A stretch of 64,000 bases of DNA from assembly GCA_943370295.1 (NCBI GenBank), contig CALRQL020000010.1, positions 48,473 to 112,472 of the forward strand, in the 5' to 3' direction. The translations under genes and the position numbers were made by a program. This stretch comes from SB11 sp943370295 (GTDB lineage Bacteria > Bacteroidota > Bacteroidia > UBA8524). The notes beneath the pieces are model-generated. The model searched no databases and was not told where the DNA came from. It was given only the letters and a program-made list of their open reading frames with translations. Shown in pieces: positions 61,310-64,000 of this stretch (position 1 is its first letter; each line of letters begins with the position of its first letter).

Positions 61310-62566
61310 TTAATCTGATATTACAAGTTTGGCACTGTGTAACACTGCATTGCTCTGGTTATCTTGTAATAAAACCATATAGACGCCACTGTTTAAAGAG
61401 GCTCTAAGTGTTACGTTAGTAATATCATTTACATCATACAAATCACTTTCAGCAACTGTTTTGGCTGTTACGTCTTTCACAATAACCTTTATGGTAACTT
61501 CTTTTGAAGCAGCAATTTCAACATTTATAACATTGTTTGCTGATGCAGGGTTAGGGTTTATACTTTTAATGTAAACCCCTGAATTACTAGAGTACTCATT
61601 AACTGATGATATACACTGTGGTGAAGCAATAATAAAGGCTGCACAGTTAAAATAGTCAATTGCGTCACCAACTAAGGGGGCGGGTACAAAGTCTTCAAAC
61701 CCCTTGTAATCGCCTCCGTGTCGGGTTTCCTTAATCAGCCAATATGAATTCTCGTTATAGTAGTGTGTGTATAAAACGGGCAATTTTGCAACCCTGCTCT
61801 TGTACACTCCAAAAACATTTGCACCATGCAAACTGCTGTCGCGGGCATCAAACAGAGTATCGCCATTAGTGGTTGCGTGTCCGGGCTTAAATACAATGCT
61901 AATCCCAAACAAACCCCTGTAATGTGGGTACTTCCAAAAGTTTGAAGGGTTGTATTGCTCGTAAACTGCACGCCGAAAAGTATGCGTAGTACTCTTTGCA
62001 GAAAATGTATTGTCAAGCAAAAGCGTGTCGATTTTTACGTATTTTTTTCCACTCAACGTAGTACTATCAAAAGTAGTAGGTTGTGCCATCCGCATTAAAT
62101 AGGGTGAATCAACGGTTAATAATATTGATCCAATCATCGTGTCACGAAAATTATGGTAGTAATACACCAAAACAGTATCAATTACTTGCGTATCGGCAAA
62201 ACCACGCCGGTAAAAAAAATCAAACCGCAAGCTATCCCAAAAGAAGTCACAGTTGAAGTTCAAAGGCATAATTGGGTTATCGGGGGTAGAAGGGACGGCG
62301 GCCCAATTATCATGGAGTACATCAAAAATATGACCTGCTGAATGCCTGTCTATTTCCACAGCCATCCCTGATGTATCAATTTGGTAACGTCCTGTGTCAG
62401 GAAAAAGTAGCGCAATGCTGTGGTTGTAATTTGCCGGCTGCACATTACTTTCAACAAAACCTTTGGTTTCAAACCAGCCATTAATACTCAGCCGGGATTG
62501 AGATTTTACATCAGGTGTTGAAAAAAAGAGTAGAAGTAGCAAACAAAGCAAACAGCGGATATTCAT
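61310..62566 (-). CDS. T9SS-secreted protein, paralog B
   Basis: The 418-residue protein starts MNIRCLLCLLLLLFFSTPDV (signal peptide) and has the same HDNWAAVPSTPDNPIMPL block and FKPGHA motif as paralog A, so they arose by duplication. The end, INPNPASANNVINVEI and GVYMVLLQ, is a weaker type A sorting domain. Both may be surface proteins of one family. Confidence 0.8.
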   Translation of the reverse strand: MNIRCLLCLLLLLFFSTPDVKSQSRLSINGWFETKGFVESNVQPANYNHSIALLFPDTGRYQIDTSGMAVEIDRHSAGHIFDVLHDNWAAVPSTPDNPIMPLNFNCDFFWDSLRFDFFYRRGFADTQVIDTVLVYYYHNFRDTMIGSILLTVDSPYLMRMAQPTTFDSTTLSGKKYVKIDTLLLDNTFSAKSTTHTFRRAVYEQYNPSNFWKYPHYRGLFGISIVFKPGHATTNGDTLFDARDSSLHGANVFGVYKSRVAKLPVLYTHYYNENSYWLIKETRHGGDYKGFEDFVPAPLVGDAIDYFNCAAFIIASPQCISSVNEYSSNSGVYIKSINPNPASANNVINVEIAASKEVTIKVIVKDVTAKTVAESDLYDVNDITNVTLRASLNSGVYMVLLQDNQSNAVLHSAKLVISD

Positions 62567-62606
62567 TAGTGTTTTTTTGTTAAGACTTTAAAAATCAACA
62601 CAATGT

Positions 62607-63311
62607 TTACCCTATATCTCCAAGTTGCGGCCGTATTAATAGTTCCTCTATCACTGTTGAAGGAGAGGTGTTGTAGGCCGACCAAATGGCATCCGCAATA
62701 TCTGTAGGGGGCACAAAACGTTCGGGAGGTAAATCCACCCCGTCCCACGATGAAGTTAAAGTTGCCCCCGGTAATACCGCAGTTACCTTTACGTGTTTGT
62801 CTTTTAGTTCTTCGCGCAATACCTTAGTCATACCATACAGTCCAAACTTACTAATGCAGTAAGAGCCGCCGTTGGTATAAGCTGTGATGCTTGCTGTAGA
62901 ACATATGTTAAAGATATGACCGTGCTTATTTTTTAGTAGCACAGGCAGTAACTTACGGGTAAAATAATAAGGAGCGGCAAGGTTCACGGCCATTAGTTGT
63001 TCAAATACGCCTTCTTCCTCGTTGCTAATTTGTCCGGGCCTAAAAATTCCGGCATTATTTACCAAAACATCCACCCTGTCAAACCTGTAGCCTATTTCTT
63101 CTGCAAAAAGTTCCAGTTTCGATTTATCGGCCACATCAAAGGCCATAGATAGTACCTGTACCTTATATTGAGTTTGAAGTTGTTCAGCAAACAAGCTCAA
63201 TTCTTGAGGATTGCGTGCACAAATAGCCACTCTGAAGCCCTGTGCGGCAAACTTTTCAGTAATGGCTCTTCCAATTCCTTTAGTAGCTCCTGTAATAATA
63301 GCTGTTTTCAT
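62607..63311 (-). CDS. Short-chain dehydrogenase/reductase
   Basis: The 234-residue enzyme starts at the ATG at 63,311 (MKTAIITGATKGIGRAI). Features are the TGATKGIG cofactor site, DVLVNNAGI (NNAG) and the catalytic Ser-Tyr-Lys in STASITAYTNGGSYCISK. Residues 35-40 (CARNP) suggest NADP preference. The substrate is unknown. Confidence 0.9.
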   Translation of the reverse strand: MKTAIITGATKGIGRAITEKFAAQGFRVAICARNPQELSLFAEQLQTQYKVQVLSMAFDVADKSKLELFAEEIGYRFDRVDVLVNNAGIFRPGQISNEEEGVFEQLMAVNLAAPYYFTRKLLPVLLKNKHGHIFNICSTASITAYTNGGSYCISKFGLYGMTKVLREELKDKHVKVTAVLPGATLTSSWDGVDLPPERFVPPTDIADAIWSAYNTSPSTVIEELLIRPQLGDIG

Positions 63312-63413
63312 GAGGTAAAAATAACCCTTCGGCAGCAAAATCCGTCAATTTGCCGTTTTGTGCACTTCAATCCCTTGTAAAACATTTATATTTACACCGT
63401 TTTTAAACCACGC

Positions 63414-64000
63414 ATGAATATTTTTTACCACTTCGGCAGGTATTTGTTGTTCATAAAAAGCATGTTTTCTCGCCCTGAAAGGTTTAAGGTGTACTACCAG
63501 CGAACCATGATGGAAATGAATTCAATCGGGATCGGGAGCCTGCCAATTGTTGCCATAATATCATTGTTTGTAGGGGGAGTAACCACCTTGCAAATAGCAT
63601 ATCAGTTAGTAGCCGGATTGGTGCCTAAGTCAATAATCGGTTCCATCGTTAGCGATTCTACCATTCTTGAGTTTGCACCTACCATTACCTGTTTGGTTTT
63701 GGCAGGCCGTGTAGGCTCAAACATAGCTTCTGAAATAGGCACTATGAAGGTGTCAGAACAGATAGATGCCTTAGAAGTGATGGGGATTAACTCATCCGGT
63801 TTTTTGGCATTACCTAAAATTACAGCCGCCATCATTATGTTGCCTTGCCTTATTATATTGGCTATGGTACTTTCGATATGGGGCGGTATGCTGGTAGGCG
63901 ATTTGGCAGGTATATTACCTACCGAGTCGTTTTTAAAAGGTGCCCGCTCTACATTCAGGGGGTTTACTGTTGCCTTTTCGTTGATTAAAGCCTCAGTGTA
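63414..64000 (+). CDS. MlaE-type ABC permease, 5' part (truncated by window end)
   Basis: From the ATG at 63,414 the frame stays open to the window end (195 complete codons). It opens MNIFYHFGRYLLFIKSMFSR and contains FVGGVTTLQIAYQL, APTITCLVLAGRVGSNIASE and EQIDALEVMGI, which are the core of MlaE/YrbE permeases. These move phospholipids between membranes. The ATPase and MlaD partners should follow outside the window. Confidence 0.9.
   Translation, partial: MNIFYHFGRYLLFIKSMFSRPERFKVYYQRTMMEMNSIGIGSLPIVAIISLFVGGVTTLQIAYQLVAGLVPKSIIGSIVSDSTILEFAPTITCLVLAGRVGSNIASEIGTMKVSEQIDALEVMGINSSGFLALPKITAAIIMLPCLIILAMVLSIWGGMLVGDLAGILPTESFLKGARSTFRGFTVAFSLIKASV

Overview
The window is chromosomal DNA of a member of the Bacteroidota. 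It carries type IX secretion sorting tails (a CHU_C/gliding-type tail and three type A tails), TTTG/TAnnTTTG-type promoters ahead of several genes, Bacteroidota-style one- and two-component regulators, and an IntDOT-like tyrosine recombinase. The exact genus cannot be read from the sequence.

Bases 1 to about 18,362 look like the right-hand part of an integrated mobilizable element; its left end lies outside the window. From left to right it holds the 3' part of an SMC/TrlF-like ATPase gene, an ArdC-like protein whose HExxH motif is destroyed, a FISUMP lipoprotein, an XRE-type regulator and a DUF2958 protein. Next comes a leftward mobilization operon (11,240 to 5,732) encoding a MobC-like protein, a HUH relaxase, a VirD4/TraG-type coupling ATPase and several unknown membrane or lipoprotein partners. 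After that come a TPR sensor-kinase-like lipoprotein with its phosphoacceptor His replaced by Gln plus a receiver-domain protein, four small genes (one excisionase-like), and the integrase. No type IV secretion channel genes are seen, so the element probably borrows a conjugation channel. Its right border is a duplicated 3' end of a tRNA-Pro gene followed by a tRNA-type terminator.

Just outside that border is a 1264-residue protein with a nuclease-like N-terminus and a degenerate STAND-like segment (18,440-22,234). It is the best candidate here for an undescribed, possibly defensive, system.

From about 22.7 kb onward the content is ordinary Bacteroidota chromosome. It includes an SRPBCC protein, a DsbA-like lipoprotein and an HxlR regulator. 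A NtrY/NtrC-type pair is divergent from an HlyD/ABC/FtsX efflux operon, with two tandem dyads between them. tRNA-Arg(TCT) is followed by a degenerate copy whose anticodon arm has been swapped for an unrelated palindrome. Next are a large CHU_C surface protein, a PAS kinase with response regulator, and a YyaL/DUF255 protein whose 3' end is repeated twice downstream with palindromes. An ArsR-SRPBCC-VOC-VOC-DUF1801-DoxX cluster follows, then MATE, peroxiredoxin, a K+ channel, a stand-alone adenylation enzyme, two paralogous T9SS proteins, an SDR and the start of an MlaE-type permease.

All calls rest on reading motifs and layout by eye. No database search was run. Family names are recognition from memory and are graded by confidence.
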